Assembly (NCBI GenBank): GCA_011799875.1
Contig: CM022303.1
Location: forward strand, 423,702,483 to 423,766,482
Source: Thinopyrum elongatum
Taxonomy: Eukaryota; Streptophyta; Magnoliopsida; Poales; Poaceae
Length of the DNA: 64,000 bases
Direction of reading: 5' to 3'
The notes under the pieces were generated by a model. The model searched no databases. It was given only the letters and a program-made list of their open reading frames with translations, and was not told the origin of the DNA. The position numbers and the translations under genes were made by a program. Positions 33,285 through 45,540 of the stretch are shown piece by piece. Numbering within the stretch: the stretch's first letter is position 1; every line of letters starts with the position of its first letter.

Positions 33285-33618
33285 GGTCGAGCAGGAGGCA
33301 AGCGAGGTGTACCGTGCGTCGCAAGGATGGAGGCCGGGGGTGCTTAGACTGGGATGCTGAAGCTGGCTCTTTCAGTCCCTATCTTCCCCCCTGATGTTTC
33401 TGTGGTAGCATTTGGGTTGTAATCCAAACTTGGTCGAGCTGGTGCTGCGTCCCCCTACCTACCTAGCTTATGTGGCGAACTTGTCTCCTGCTAGTACTCA
33501 GTCTGTTCTAGTTGCATAACTGCCCGTTTACACTGAGATGTTGTCGGATAATGGTTCTCTATGGTTGGGTTTCTTTAATGAAATCGGAGGAAACCCCCTC
33601 TTTCGATATATAAAAAAA
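33285..33618 (+). mobile_element. 5'-truncated LINE-like (non-LTR) retrotransposon, 3' end only
   Basis: This 334-base insertion is flanked by 14-base direct repeats and ends in an A-rich tail (ATATATAAAAAAAA). The 3' sequence TTTCTTTAATGAAATCGGAGG, followed by CCCCTC, resembles plant LINE 3' ends. No coding domain remains. Confidence 0.6.
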
Positions 33619-33650
33619 ATCAGTGGCACTAGCGGTGCCAAAACATTGCC

Positions 33651-34687
33651 TGATGTCTACTATGCAACTTTATTCTTGTAGACTAGTGTTGGGCCTCCAA
33701 GCGCAGAGTTTTGTAGGACAGTAGCAATTTTCCCTCAAGTGGATGACCTAAGGTTTATCAATCCGTGGGAGGTGTAGGATGAAGATGGTCTCTCTCAAAC
33801 AACCCTGCAACCAAATAACAAAGAGTCTCTTGTGTCCCCAACACACCAAATACAATGGTAATTTGTATAGGTGCACTAGTTCGGCGAAGAGATGGTGATA
33901 AAAGTGTAATATGGATGGTAGAAATATATTTTTATAATCTTGCAATGCTTGAAAACAAGGCCTAGGGTCCGTACTTTCGCTAGTGCAATCTCTCAACAAT
34001 GCTAATCTAATTGGATCATATAACCATCCCTCAACGTGCGATGAAGAATCACTCCAAAGTTCTTATCTAGCGGAGAACATAAGAAGAAATTGTTTGTAGG
34101 GTACGAAACCACCTTAAAGTTATTCTTTCCGTTCAATCTATTCAAGAGTTCGTACTAAAATAACGCAAAGTTGTTCTTTCCGTTTGATCTATCCAAGAGT
34201 TCATACTAAAATAACACCATATAATACGCATCAACCAACTCTAATGTCACCTAGATACTCCAATGTCACCACAAGTATCCATGAGTTAATTATACGATAC
34301 GCATCAAACAATTTCAGATTCATAATACTCGATCCAACACAAAAAACCTCAAAGAGTGCCCCAAGATTTCTACCAGAGAAACAAGGACGAAAACGTGCAT
34401 CAACCCCTATGCATAGATTACCCCAATGTCACCTTGGGAATCCGCGAGTTGAGTGCCAAAACATATATCAAGTGAATCAATATAATACCCCATTGTCACC
34501 ACGGGTATTCATATGCAAGACATATATCAAGTGCTCTCAAATCCATAAAAAGTATTCAATCCGATAAACGAAATCTCAAAGGGAAAACTCAGTTCATCAC
34601 AACAAGATAGAGAGGGGAAAACATCATATGATCCAACTATATTAAGAAAGCCTGCGATACATCAAGATCGTGACATCTCAAGAACAC

Positions 34688-34719
<32 letters not shown>

Positions 34720-34939
34720 TTAAAAACATAGCTACTGGTACAAACCCTCAGCCCCGAGGGTGGACTACTCCCTCCTCATCATGGTGGCCGCCGGGATGAT
34801 GAAGATGGCCACCGGTGATGATTTCCCCCTCCGGCAGGGTGCCAGAACGGGGCCCAGATTGGTTTTTCGTGGCTACAGAGGCTTGCGGCGGCGGAACTTC
34901 TGATCTAGGGTTACTTCTGATGGTTTCTCTATTTATAGG
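33651..34939 (-). mobile_element. LTR of a common Triticeae LTR element, interrupted by the Tat element
   Basis: It starts TGATGTCTACTATGC and continues with GGGCCTCCAAGCGCAGAG and ACCTAAGGTTTATCAATCCG, which I recognise as a frequent wheat repeat that looks like an LTR read in reverse. The end near 34939 is cut by the TGAGGGAGTCC LTR. The orientation and family name are uncertain. No coding sequence is present. Confidence 0.55.
34679..34719 (+). repeat. GA microsatellite
   Basis: A run of GA dinucleotides with one interruption, inside the LTR. Confidence 0.8.
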
Positions 34940-35410
34940 TGAGGGAGTCCTGGATTAAGGGGTCCTCGGGCGTCCGGGCTACGTGATGTGGGCCGGATTG
35001 ATGGGCCATGAAGATACAAGACAGAAGGCTCTCTCCCGTGTCCAGATGGGATTCTCCTTGACGTGGACGGCAAGCTTGGCGTTCGGATATGAAGATTCCT
35101 TTCTCTGTAACCGAGTTTGTACAACCCTAGTCCCCTCCGGTGTCTATATAAACCGGAGGGTTTACTCCGTAGAGGCAATCATAATCAGACAGGCTAGACT
35201 TCTAGGGTTTTAGCCATTACGATCTCGTGGTAGATCAACTCTTGTAATACTCATATTCATCAAGATCAATCAAGCAGGACGTATGGTATTACCACCATAG
35301 AGAGGGCCCGAACCTGGGTAAACATCGTGTCCCCCGTCTCCTGTTACCATCGACCTTAGACGCACAGTTCGGGACCCCCTACCCAAGATCCGCCGGTTTT
35401 GACACCGACA
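34940..35410 (+). mobile_element. 5' LTR of the Tat-type element
   Basis: TGAGGGAGTCCTGG to GTTTTGACACCGACA. The sequence TTGGTGCTTTCATTGAG directly after it stands at the primer-site position; the priming tRNA is not assigned. Confidence 0.85.
35133..35160 (+). promoter_or_regulatory. TATA box framed by a 9-base inverted repeat
   Basis: CCCTCCGGT (35133-35141) and ACCGGAGGG (35152-35160) are perfect reverse complements around TATATAAA (35145-35152). This is the probable LTR promoter. Confidence 0.65.
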
Positions 35411-35436
35411 TTGGTGCTTTCATTGAGAGTTCCGCT

Positions 35437-36792
35437 GTGACGTCGAAGACAGGGTTGATGGCTCGCCTTGTTATCAAGGACAATATCACCGCCGGAGGAG
35501 CCCTGGCCTCAGGCCAAACCCTCCGGCTGGGTGGCTTTATCGTGACCGCCCGTTCGGATGTTAAGCCGATGATGACTTCTCGGGTCATCGAAAATCACCT
35601 CCGTGTTGACTCCGAATACTCCAAACGGATGGATCCGACAGAGTTGTCGTCTTTAAATGAACTCCTGGATCGCATCGCCTCCTTGGGGGTCGCTACAGAC
35701 TACGATCGGATTGGGCTTAGACCCGATCAGAGAGAAATCAAATCTCCACCGATCACCCATCAGATAGCGGTGGTAGAGGAGCAAAACAACAACTCTTCCC
35801 CTGTGTTGAGGACGAACTATGTTCGGATTTCTGAGCTCGAAGAGCCGGATACCTGTCTGCAGAACGGCACGCCCTGTCCTCCGAACCTAGAATCGGACGA
35901 TGGGCCTGAAAAATCTGTCGATATCCCGGAGCCCGAACTATTAAGCTCAGAGGTTTCTCAAACTCCGGATCCCAAACTGGGTCAGGGTTCGGATTTAAAG
36001 CCACCCACCCACCCAGATATACGCGATCTCATGTACGTACGATAGCAGCCTCAGGAAACAGTCCATCACTTTTGGGCCAGATTCCTCCTTGTCAAAGACA
36101 AGATTGAAGATTGCCGCGACGAAGACGCGATCTCAGTATTCTGCAACAATTGCACGGATGAAGGAATCCTCAACGCCATCAACCGCCGTCGCGTATCACA
36201 CTTCGCTGACTTGGCAACCATAGTAGAGAAGTACTGCGCAATGGAAAGCACCTGGAAAACTCAGGCAGCTCATCGAGAACCACTGGTTTCCACTCAACCC
36301 TTTGTCCGAGCAAGAAAGATGCACCCCCATGGGGTGCCCGACCCAATAGTAAAGAAATCTAAGCCCATTACGAGGCGCGGAACCGTTCTGGAGGGATGGC
36401 TCGATAGGCCATGCAAAATACACACAACACCGGATACCGTACCAACTCACAGCCTTAGAGCATGTTGGATACTCCGGCAAGTGGCCAAGAGCGGCAAGGA
36501 TATCCTCACCAAAAACACCTCAGAACAACACCCCCCGGAAGACGATGACCTCAGAGTTTTGATGGTCGTCGAGACCTTCGCTTCAAACAATAGGCGCAAA
36601 AGGGCACTCCGCGACCTCGCCGAAGTCTGCCAAGTCGCAGCAATAAACCCCTGGAACGACACGGCCATAACTTTCAATGCCAGTGATGAATCAAAATCTA
36701 GGATAGTCCGGGCACCAGCTGCCTTGGTCCTCAGTCCAATCGTGGAGGCTTTCGGCTCACCAAAGTACTCATGGACGGCAGCAGTGGACTAA
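35437..36792 (+). pseudogene. gag region of the Tat-type element, broken
   Basis: The frame from 35437 is open to a TAG at 36043-36045, continues open from 36046 (starting QPQETVHHFWARF, typical of a gag capsid) and ends at 36792. The TAG most simply replaces a glutamine codon. A zinc knuckle is not visible, so part of gag is missing or decayed. The protease follows in another frame at 36771, which implies an indel near 36775. Confidence 0.75.
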
Positions 36793-39700
36793 ACCTCATC
36801 TATGAGGGCACACTCAACAAAATGGAAATAGACAGGAGCCGCATCGAGCAATGTAGCACGACCTTCCAAGGAATCATTCCCAGTCAGGAGGCGCGGTGCG
36901 CGGGAAAAATCACATTCGACGTGGTATTCGGCACGCCGGAGAATTATCGGTCAGAAGAGATGACCTTCCAAGTGGCCCCTTTCAACAGTGGATATCACGC
37001 CCTATTGGGGCGAGATGCATTTACACGCTTCCAAGCTATACCTCATTACGGGTACATGAAGCTCAAGATGCCCGGGCCCAATGGTATTATCACTCTTGCC
37101 AGTGATCCGGACATAGCACTCCGCACCGAAAACAAAACCGCATCCCTGGCCCTCGAGGCATTATCCGAAGCCCTCGCGGCCGAAGAATTAGCCGCACTAC
37201 GCTCCACGGTGGATAGGGACGACGTAATCCTGGACAAGTGACCCAAATCCACCTCCTTCAAACCAGCAGATGAAATCGTCAAATTTCAGGTCCACCTAAT
37301 GGACCCCAAGAAGACAGCCTCTATCGGGGCACAACTGGACCCAACGGTTGACGCCGCATTACGAGCGTTCCTACGCGAAAATTGGGACATATTTGCCTGG
37401 CACCCTTCTGATATGCCAGGAATCCCACGCAGGTTGGCCGAACACAGCCTCAATATATTGAAGGGATACAAGCCGATCAAACAAACACTGCGGCGCTTTT
37501 CCGAACCCAAACGACAAGCTATGGGGGAGGAGCTGGCCAAGTTAATCGAGGCCGGATTCATCCGAGAAATAAAACATCCGGACTGGCTAGCAAACTTGGT
37601 GATGGTACCAAAGAAGGATAAATCCTGGCGCCTATGCGTCGATTTCAAAGACCTCAACAAAGCCTGCCCTAAGGATCCCTTCCCCCTCCCCCGCATTGAT
37701 CAGATCATTGATGCTACTGCAGGACACGACTCACTGTGTTTCCTCGACGCATACTCCGGATACCATCAAATCAAAATGAAGGAGTCCGATCAAGCCACAA
37801 CGGCATTCATTACCCCATACGGGCCTTTCTGCTTCAACACTATGCCCTTTGGGCTTAAAAACGCCGGCGCTACCTACCAACGCATGATTCAAACATGCCT
37901 GGAAAAGAAAATCGGCAAGACAGTTGAAGCATACGTGGATGATGTCGTCATCAAGACTAGACACGTCGAGTCATTAATAGACGACTTACGTCTCATATTC
38001 GACAACCTCCGTGCATATGACATCAAGCTCAATCCAGAAAAATGCGTTTTCGGCATTCCCGCTGGAAAGCTGCTGGGCTTCATTGTTTACAGTAGAGGAA
38101 TTGAGGCAAATCCAGCCAAAATTCGAGCTTTGTCACAATTGGCTACACCAACAGATCTTAAACAGGTCCAAAAACTAGCCGGATGCGTGGCAGCTTTAAG
38201 CCGCTTTATCTCCAGACTTGGAGAAAAAGCATTGCCACTCTATCGCCTTCTCCGACGCACCGACCACTTCGAGTGGACGGATGCAGCAACGGCCGGACTG
38301 GAAGAAATAAAGGCTCTTTTAGCAAGCAACCCAATCCTGGCCGCGCCAAACGTTGGCGAACCAATGTTGTTATACATCTCTGCGACACACCAGTTGGTGA
38401 GCGCAGTGCTCGTCGTTGAACGAGAGGAGGATGGACACAAATTCCCGCTTCAGAAGCCGGTATACCATGTATCCACTGTCCTCACACCATGCAAATCCCG
38501 GTACCCTCATTACCAAAAGATAGCATACGCGGTCTTCATGGCATCCCGGAAGCTACGACACTACTTCCAAGAATGCTCGATCACGGTGGCTTCCGAAGTA
38601 CCACTCAATGACATAATAAACAACCGCGACGCTACGGGCCGGATTGCCAAATGGGCCATTGAGCTCCTGCCATTCGACATAACGTATAAACCGCGCCGAG
38701 CCATTAAATCCCAAGTGTTGGCTGACTTCATCGCCGAATGGACAGAGGCCGAACTCCCTAAAGAGTACGGCATATATTCCAACTGGGTCATGTACTTCGA
38801 TGGCTCTAAGATGCTGGCCGGTTTGGGAGCGGGCGTCATCTTAACATCCCCAACGGGAGACACAATCCAGTACGTACTCCAAATCTTATATACAGACTCC
38901 AATAATGCAGCCGAATACGAGGCCTTACTGCATGGTCTTCGGATGGCCGTCTCCATGGGCATACAACGTCTGGAGGTGCACGGGGATTCAAATCTCGCAA
39001 TATCCCAAATAAACGGAGACTTTGACGCAAAAGATCCAAAAATGGTGGCCTATCGTAACGCCGTACTCAAAATATCAGCCCGGTTCGAGGGACTCGAGTT
39101 TCATCATGTGGCTCAAGAAAGTAATCAAGCGGCGGATGTCCTTGCTCGCATGGGAGCCAAGCGCGACCCCGTCCCGCCGAACATCTTTCTAGAACGGCTC
39201 TTCAAGCCATCCGTGGTGTGGCAGGATGAGAGCGGCAACACTACCCCGGACCCAATCATACGCTCTGAGTCCGAGCACAATACCGATATCATCGGGGGCT
39301 CAGCCACCGAAGCAACACCATCGGCCCATTTCATAATGGCAGTAATTGCCCCATGGACTGAACCCTTCTTGGCCTACCTCAATAGGCGAGAGCTCCCTGA
39401 GGATCCTAACGAGGCTCGCTGCATTGTCCGGCGCTCGAAAGCCTACAAGGTCCATGAAGGTGAGCTCTACAAGAAAAGCGCTACCGGAATCCTTCAAAGA
39501 TGTATCTCCGAAGAAGAGGGGCAGCAGCTCCTGGCCGAAATCCATGCTGGCCTTGGCGGTCACCACGCCACGGCTCGGGCCCTTGTGAGTAAAGCCTTCC
39601 GTACAGGTTTCTTTTGGCCTACGGCCCAAGAAGATGCACAGGACCTTGTCCAACGTTGTGTCGGATGCCAGCTTTTCGCTAATCAAAGCCATATGCCACC

Positions 39701-40167
39701 TACTGCGCTACAAACAATCCCCATTACATGGCCTTTCGCGGTCTGGGGGCTTGATATGGTCGGACCCCTTAAAGGGGGAAGCCACAAGAAAAAATATCTG
39801 CTGGTCATGGTAGATAAATTCACTAAGTGGATTGAGGCCAAACCGGTTAAAACAGCCGAAGCCGGACCAGTGATAGACTTTATATCTAGTGTCGTACACC
39901 GTTATGGTGTTCCACACAAAATTATCACAGACAATGGCTCCAACTTTACAGCCGACGAGGTGAAACCCTGGTGCGCTAACCTGGGCATCAAGCTCGATTA
40001 TGCCTCCGTCTATCACCCGCAAACAAATGGTCAAGTCGAACGAGCCAATGGTCTTATTATGAGCGGCATTAAGCCCAGACTAGTGCAGTCTTTGAAAGAA
40101 TCAGACAAGCACTGGGTTGAGGAGCTCGACTCCATGCTCTGGGGGCTGCGGACCACGCCCAACCGCA
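36771..40167 (+). pseudogene. pol of the Tat-type element: protease, RT, two RNase H, partial integrase
   Basis: One frame contains the protease (MDGSSGLNLIY), a TGA at 37239-37241 that fits an arginine CGA, and then an open run from 37242. Reverse transcriptase has FLDAYSGYHQIKM and AYVDDVVIKTR (near codon 211 counted from 37299). The first RNase H has LYISAT where an active enzyme has a catalytic aspartate, so it is degenerate. A second, archaeal-type RNase H follows (MYFDGSKMLAG, NNAAEYEALLHG, HGDSNLAISQ). The integrase finger (CVGCQLF) and core (TDNGSNFTA, TNGQVERANG) are present. The frame is cut at 40167 by the next insertion. A native start is not evident. Confidence 0.88.
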
Positions 40168-41269
40168 TGTAACACCCCCAGTGGTTAACTACAGTAATCA
40201 CACTTTTGACAATGCCAAGTCAGCATGATTAACAGTGCATGATCATCATTTGCATCATAATGCTTTTCAACTCCTAAGTCAAAATTCAAATTTAAGTGAA
40301 AGTGGAAAATAAAAGTTGTTCAGATCCAGAAACAAAAATGTACATCATGTTGCAAATATTCCAGAGGCTATTCTAAAATTGAAACCAACATCATTGGAAT
40401 TGGAAAAGTGACTCGAACAACCTCAAAGAGTGGATAAAGATAATATTTAATAACCATTTATTAAATCTAAAATAAATATGAAATTATATTTTGTCCAAAC
40501 TAATTTTGGTGTTAGGGAATAAAGCACTGGTATTTATGGACCAGGTCACATGTTTTACAAAATTCAATTTGAGCACTAACTATTTACAAAATAGGGGCAT
40601 GGATAAATAAAAAAAGAAAGAGAAAACAGAAAAGCTAAAACACACCCCCCCCCCCCGAACTGGGCTTCGACCCACAGGCCACGCGCCCACCAGGCCGGCC
40701 CACCGCCACTCCCCCGCTATATCCCCCCCACCCACCCACCGAACCCTAACCCTCACCCCTCCCCTCTTCCCCACTCCCCCCCCCCCCCGTCCCCCCCCCC
40801 CGCCCCCCGTCACCGGCCCCCCTACTCGACCTCGGGGGAGGAGGCGGCGCCTACCCTCCTCCTCCACCCCTCCCACCCCCGGCCTCCACCTCAGTAGCCA
40901 CCCCCCCCCACGCCTCGCTCCTTCCCCTATCGTCCCCCCCCGGGCCCGTCGCCTCCACCTCCTCCTCCTCTGCCCGACCTCGCCCGTCAGCCGTCTCGTC
41001 TCGGCCACTGCCCGCCCCGCGCTCCAACGCCTCCCGATCCCGCTGCCCTCCGCCGCCCTTGGAGCCCCGCCTCCCCTCCCCCCCCCTCTGCTCCCCGCAG
41101 CACGCCCGGACCGCCGCGACCCCTGCTGGCTGCGCCTGCGCCGCACGCTCGCGCCGTCCACGCGCTCCCCGCGCCGCCTCGCCACGCCCGCTTGCGCCAC
41201 CGCCCTCCCCGTCGCCGCGCACCGAGCGCGCCCACGACCGCGTGTGCACGCACACGCCGGCCACGCCGT
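40168..41269 (+). mobile_element. 5' LTR of the outer Tekay element, first part
   Basis: Its first 400 bases match the 3' LTR start at 63594-64000. From about 40640 it is strongly C-rich. The minus-strand frame at 40580-41200 is a low-complexity translation (G, R, A) and not a gene. It ends with the GCCGT target duplication (41265-41269). Confidence 0.88.
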
Positions 41270-44200
41270 TGTGACGACCCCGGCTTAATCGTGCACTAAT
41301 CATACACGCAAATGCGCACGATCAAGCCTAAGGACTCACTTGAAGATATCACAACACAACTCTAAAACATAAAATAAAGTCATACAAGTTTAATATTACA
41401 AGCCAGGGCCTCGAGGGCTCGAATACAAGCTCGATGGCATACAAGCGTCAGCGGAAGCATTAGATATCTGAGTACAGATATATTACATAGAGAGAGAGAG
41501 AGATAAGCCTTCACAGAGGCGGGGTAAAATAAAAACTACGATCGAAAGGCGTAGGCCTCCTGCCCTGGACCCTCCGATCCTACTCCTGGTCGTCGAACGG
41601 CTCCTCGTAGTAGTAGTACTCGCCAGGCGGATAGTAGTACTGGTCGTCGGCTGGGGCTTCTGGCTCAGGGGCTCCGTCGTCTGGTGGCATCAAATGGAAA
41701 ATGGGGGAAAAAGAAAATAAAGCAAACGTGAGTACTCATCCGAAGTACTCAGCAAGCAAGGATCTACACTACATATGCATCATTGTCAAAGGAATGGCTG
41801 TATATGTGGACTGGGCTGCAGAAATGCCAGAGTAGAGGGGGAAAGCCTAGTCCTATCGAAGACTAGCATCTTCAACAATCTTCGACAGTCTTGCAGCATC
41901 AGGAGAGAGCAGATGAACATAATGTAAAGTAGTAGTAGTAATATCATCAACCTCGACCTGAGATCCTTTCTCGACTCCCTGCGAGAAAGCAATCCCAGAG
42001 CCGTACTATCCAATTCTCATCACATGTTCTAGTTGTACCGATCGGGATACAACTCCGAGTGTCCGTTACCGTAGGACAGGCTATCGATAGAAGTTTCTTC
42101 CCTGCAGGGGTGCACCAACTTACGCACCACGCTCGCTTAACTCCGGCCGGACACACTTTTCTGGGTCATGCCCGACCTCGGCTAAGCAACACGCCGCAAC
42201 CCGACCAAATACTTAACAGAGAGGTCAGCACGCCGGACTAACCTATGCCCCCAGGGGTCTTGGGCCATCGCCCCGGGAACTCCTGCGCGTTGCGTGGGCG
42301 GCCGGAAGCAGACCTAGCAACCCCTTAATACAAGCGCGGTTGCGTAACCAGTCCAATCCAGCGCGCGCCGCTCAGTCGCTGACGTCCATTAAGCTTCGGC
42401 TGAAGTATACGACGCAGAACGCCCATACTATGCCCACGTGATGGTTAGTGCTATCGGGCCAGAGGCCCCTCGGATCAAATATCCAAACCGTAGTGGATTA
42501 GGAGCGCGCGGAAACGAGCAGAGACTCACGATCGATGTGACCCCGTCGCCCCGTCTCGAGGACTTGCGGCAAGGGCTAAGAATGCCCGGCCACGCCTCGT
42601 AGTTATCTCGCGGGCACCATCCAGGTCAACCCGACTCCACATCACTTCGCGTTAAGCTCGCGCGGGTACCCCTCAGGGCCGACCCGTCTTTAGTATCGTG
42701 GTTCATAGTCAAGTCATAATATCCAAGGTAACTATGTGTCGGACACCGAAGGGAACCATGAGGAATCACCCTCGATGGAATTCCCGCTCAATGTTATCAT
42801 CAAGGTGAACGAAGGAGGAATCACCCTCGAGGTCCACACTTGAGAGGTTGCGCGACGATGTCGTTATCGGGGGTGGTGTAGGAGGAATCACCCTCGCTTA
42901 CCACGACCGAGTAACTAACCTACAAGGTTAACATCAGAAGTGCTAACGAGGTATCACCCTCGGCACTCGACGGTAACCCAGCAGTGTCGGCAACTAAGGG
43001 GTAGTGATGTGCGGTGCCAGGGTCTGGTCCTCAATCCCGATGATCGGGTCTTCTGATATCCAGCAGGGCAGTCGGGATCAAGTGGAGGTCTCTGTCGTGT
43101 CTCTACCCAGCCTATAATAATCAGTCTAGGATAACCAGTAAGGTAACAAAGCAGGGTACAATAATCAGGCTATGCAGCAGATATAGGAAAACAGTAGCAG
43201 TAGCAGTTCTAATGCAAGCATAAGAGAGAAAAGAGTAGGCGATATAGGCATGCTCAAAATGGGGGTGCTTGCCTGTTTGCTTGGGGGCAAGGGCAAGGTC
43301 TTCAGTAGTATCGTCGGGGACGTAGTCGTACTCCTGTGCGGCGTCTGCCTCGGGAGCTACGTCAACGTCGGGGGCTACCGAGAGAGAAGAGGGGGAAGAA
43401 ACAGGTAAACATAATGCAAACAAATGCAACACGGTGCGTGTGATGCTATGATGCAGTGTAGGGTTGCCTAAATATGCATCTAAGTCATTTTAGTTATTTT
43501 TAGAATTATTCTGGGATTTAATATCCGACGTGTGTGCACTATTCATCTATCGGATTCGGGTCCGGAGTTACGAGTTCTTCTACGTAGGAGGTTCCGATGG
43601 AGAAACAGACGGCACGATCAGACTCGTCTCGTCGTTCTGAGCAACTTTCATGTTTTAACTTTTTCGATCCGAGCTACGGTTTAAAAGTTATTAATTTTTA
43701 AAGATTATTTGAATTTCTGGAATTATTTTATTTATCAGAAAATGAATTATGACGTCAGCATGACGCGCTGCTGACGTCAGCAAGTCAACAGTCGGCTGAC
43801 TAAGTCAAATATGACATGTGGGTCCAGTGGGACCCACATGTCAGCCTCTGTTTCTTTAACCAGTGATTCAGTTTAATTACCAGGATTAATTAGGGGGTGG
43901 ACCCCACATGTCAGTGAGACATTAGGTTAATTAGTTTATTTTTATTTCTAAAATGTTTTAATTAATTAATCAGGGAGGTGGGGCCCGCCTGTCAGCGGCT
44001 GGGCCGGTCCAGTCAGCAAGGCTGACTGGTCAACTGGCCGGCCGGGCCCCTGGGACCCACGGGTCAGTGACCCAGGGGTGGGCCCCGCCTGTGCCACGTC
44101 AGCGGGGCCGGCGACTGGTCGTCGGTGACCAAATCGCACGGCGGCGCGTCGCCGGAGTTGGCCGGAATCGAGCTATAGGGCTCGGTTCGAGCCGGGCTTG

Positions 44201-45501
44201 GGTGCATTCGAAAGCTAAGAAGCTCGCGCATCCATCTACGGCGTCAAAACAAGTGGGGGAAGGTCGGAAACGCGCCGGCGTCGAGCCGTAGTGGCGACGG
44301 AGTTCGGGCCTGGACGGGATCGCGGCTGCGCGGCTCGAGGGGGTACGTGCGAGTGCGCGTTCGACTCCCGGGGTTGCCAGGAGCACAGCGCGGTGCTTAG
44401 CCAAGCACGGAAGCGGCCATGGCCACGAGCACGAGCTCGTCGGCGGCGGCCAAAGCACGACTACGGTGGCGGCTAGCTACGGCGGTTCCTATGGCGCAGC
44501 GAGAGAGAGGAGGGGGAGAAGCTCACCGTGCAGGCTCACACGTAGGCCCGGCGAGTGGTTTAGTAGCTGCTGCGCCGGGGATCGACGGAGAGGCGCCGGC
44601 GACCGAAGCAAAGGGGGCGGAGAAGAACGACGCCTGTGGAGCTTCCCTGCTCCACCAGAGAGCTTCAGGCGACGCGGTCGACCACGGCGGAGGCGAGGGA
44701 CATCTCGACGAGGCGATGCGAGGCCGGTAGCCGCGAGCACGGCGTCGAGCGGCGGCGGACGCGTCCGGCTGCTCCCGGATCTGAGGGGGAAGGAGAAGCG
44801 AGGCGAGCGTGGCTGAAGGAGGAATGACGGGGAGGACCAGGGGGAGTGGACGGGCGCCGTTCTTATCCACTCGCGGCGACCGCGGGCGTCGGGGTCGTCG
44901 TCGTGTCGCGCGGCGACCGGAGCGCGGGCGCTCGGCCAGGAAGACGACGACACGTGAGGGAGAGAGACGAGGTGGGCCTGCTGGGCCGCGACTCGGGGCA
45001 CTGTGCACTAAGGCCCAGTGCACAGTGTCCCGCTTTTGATTTTCTGTTTTTGTTTCTCTTTTTCTTTTAACCTTTTCTGTTTCGATTTAATTAGGGCATT
45101 CCCACACTTTTGTAAAATGTGAGAGCTGTCCCCAAATATTGCAATGCAATATTATCTCTCACCAAAAAGTGGTTTGGACTGATTTGAAGTTTGTTTGAAT
45201 TTAATATGATTTTAAATATATCAAATATCCTGTTTTTGGGTCTGTTCCAACTTGTTTGAGTCATTTATCCAACTCCAAACATTTTGATGTTGATTTTAGA
45301 AAGGTTTCTCGATTATTTACCATTAAATGAACATTTTTCCAGCAGTGTTTGATCAACTTTATAATTCACCTTTGAATTTGAGTTGATTTTCAGATGTGGA
45401 TTTGAATTGGATCATTAACCCTCATGACTTGGCACTGCAAATGATCATGACTTGGCAGTTTTAACAGAGTGTCACAGAGTTTATTACAAGGGGGTGTTAC
45501 A
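41270..45501 (-). mobile_element. 3' LTR of the nested Tekay element (4232 bases)
   Basis: On the plus strand it runs from TGTGACGACCCCGG to GGTGTTACA and is colinear with 51345-55575. It includes a GC-rich block (about 44000-45000) whose open frames on both strands are repeated in the other LTR and show no domain. Tracts near 42270-42420 and 43010-43445 are much more diverged from the other LTR than the rest. Confidence 0.92.
42760..42962 (-). repeat. four copies of GAGGAATCACCCTCG in the nested 3' LTR
   Basis: Copies stand at 42760-42774, 42815-42829, 42882-42896 and 42948-42962 (the last with GAGGTATC). Each has GAGG/CCTC inverted ends. Spacing is 55, 67 and 66 bases. Confidence 0.75.
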
Positions 45502-45515
45502 AGTTCTCCTCCTCT
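45502..45515 (-). promoter_or_regulatory. polypurine tract of the nested Tekay element
   Basis: The minus strand reads AGAGGAGGAGAACT directly before the 3' LTR. Confidence 0.75.
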
Positions 45516-45521
45516 AAAAGA

Positions 45522-45540
45522 AATTCTCGTCCCGAGAATT
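45522..45540 (-). promoter_or_regulatory. hairpin after the nested gag-pol stop
   Basis: AATTCTCG, a 3-base loop and CGAGAATT form an 8-base-pair stem that starts at the TAA stop codon. The outer element has the identical stem at 63556-63574. Confidence 0.6.

Larger units (their letters stand above)
34940..40167 (+). mobile_element. Tat-type gypsy element, 5' part, truncated by the outer Tekay insertion
   Basis: It consists of a 471-base LTR (34940-35410, TGAGGGAGTCC to CACCGACA), a degraded gag, protease, reverse transcriptase, two RNase H regions and integrase up to 40167, where TGTAACACCCCC of another element begins. The rest, including the 3' LTR, should lie beyond the window. The second RNase H places it in the Tat/Retand branch. 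Confidence 0.88.

Noticed and set aside
40580..41303. Glycine/arginine-rich minus frames up to 206 residues
   Set aside because: Pure low-complexity translation of a C-rich LTR block.
44489..45023. Overlapping 166- and 170-residue frames in the nested LTR, repeated at 54563-55097
   Set aside because: They are present in both LTRs only because the LTRs are copies of each other. There is no domain, and two overlapping frames are open at once, as expected from GC-rich DNA.
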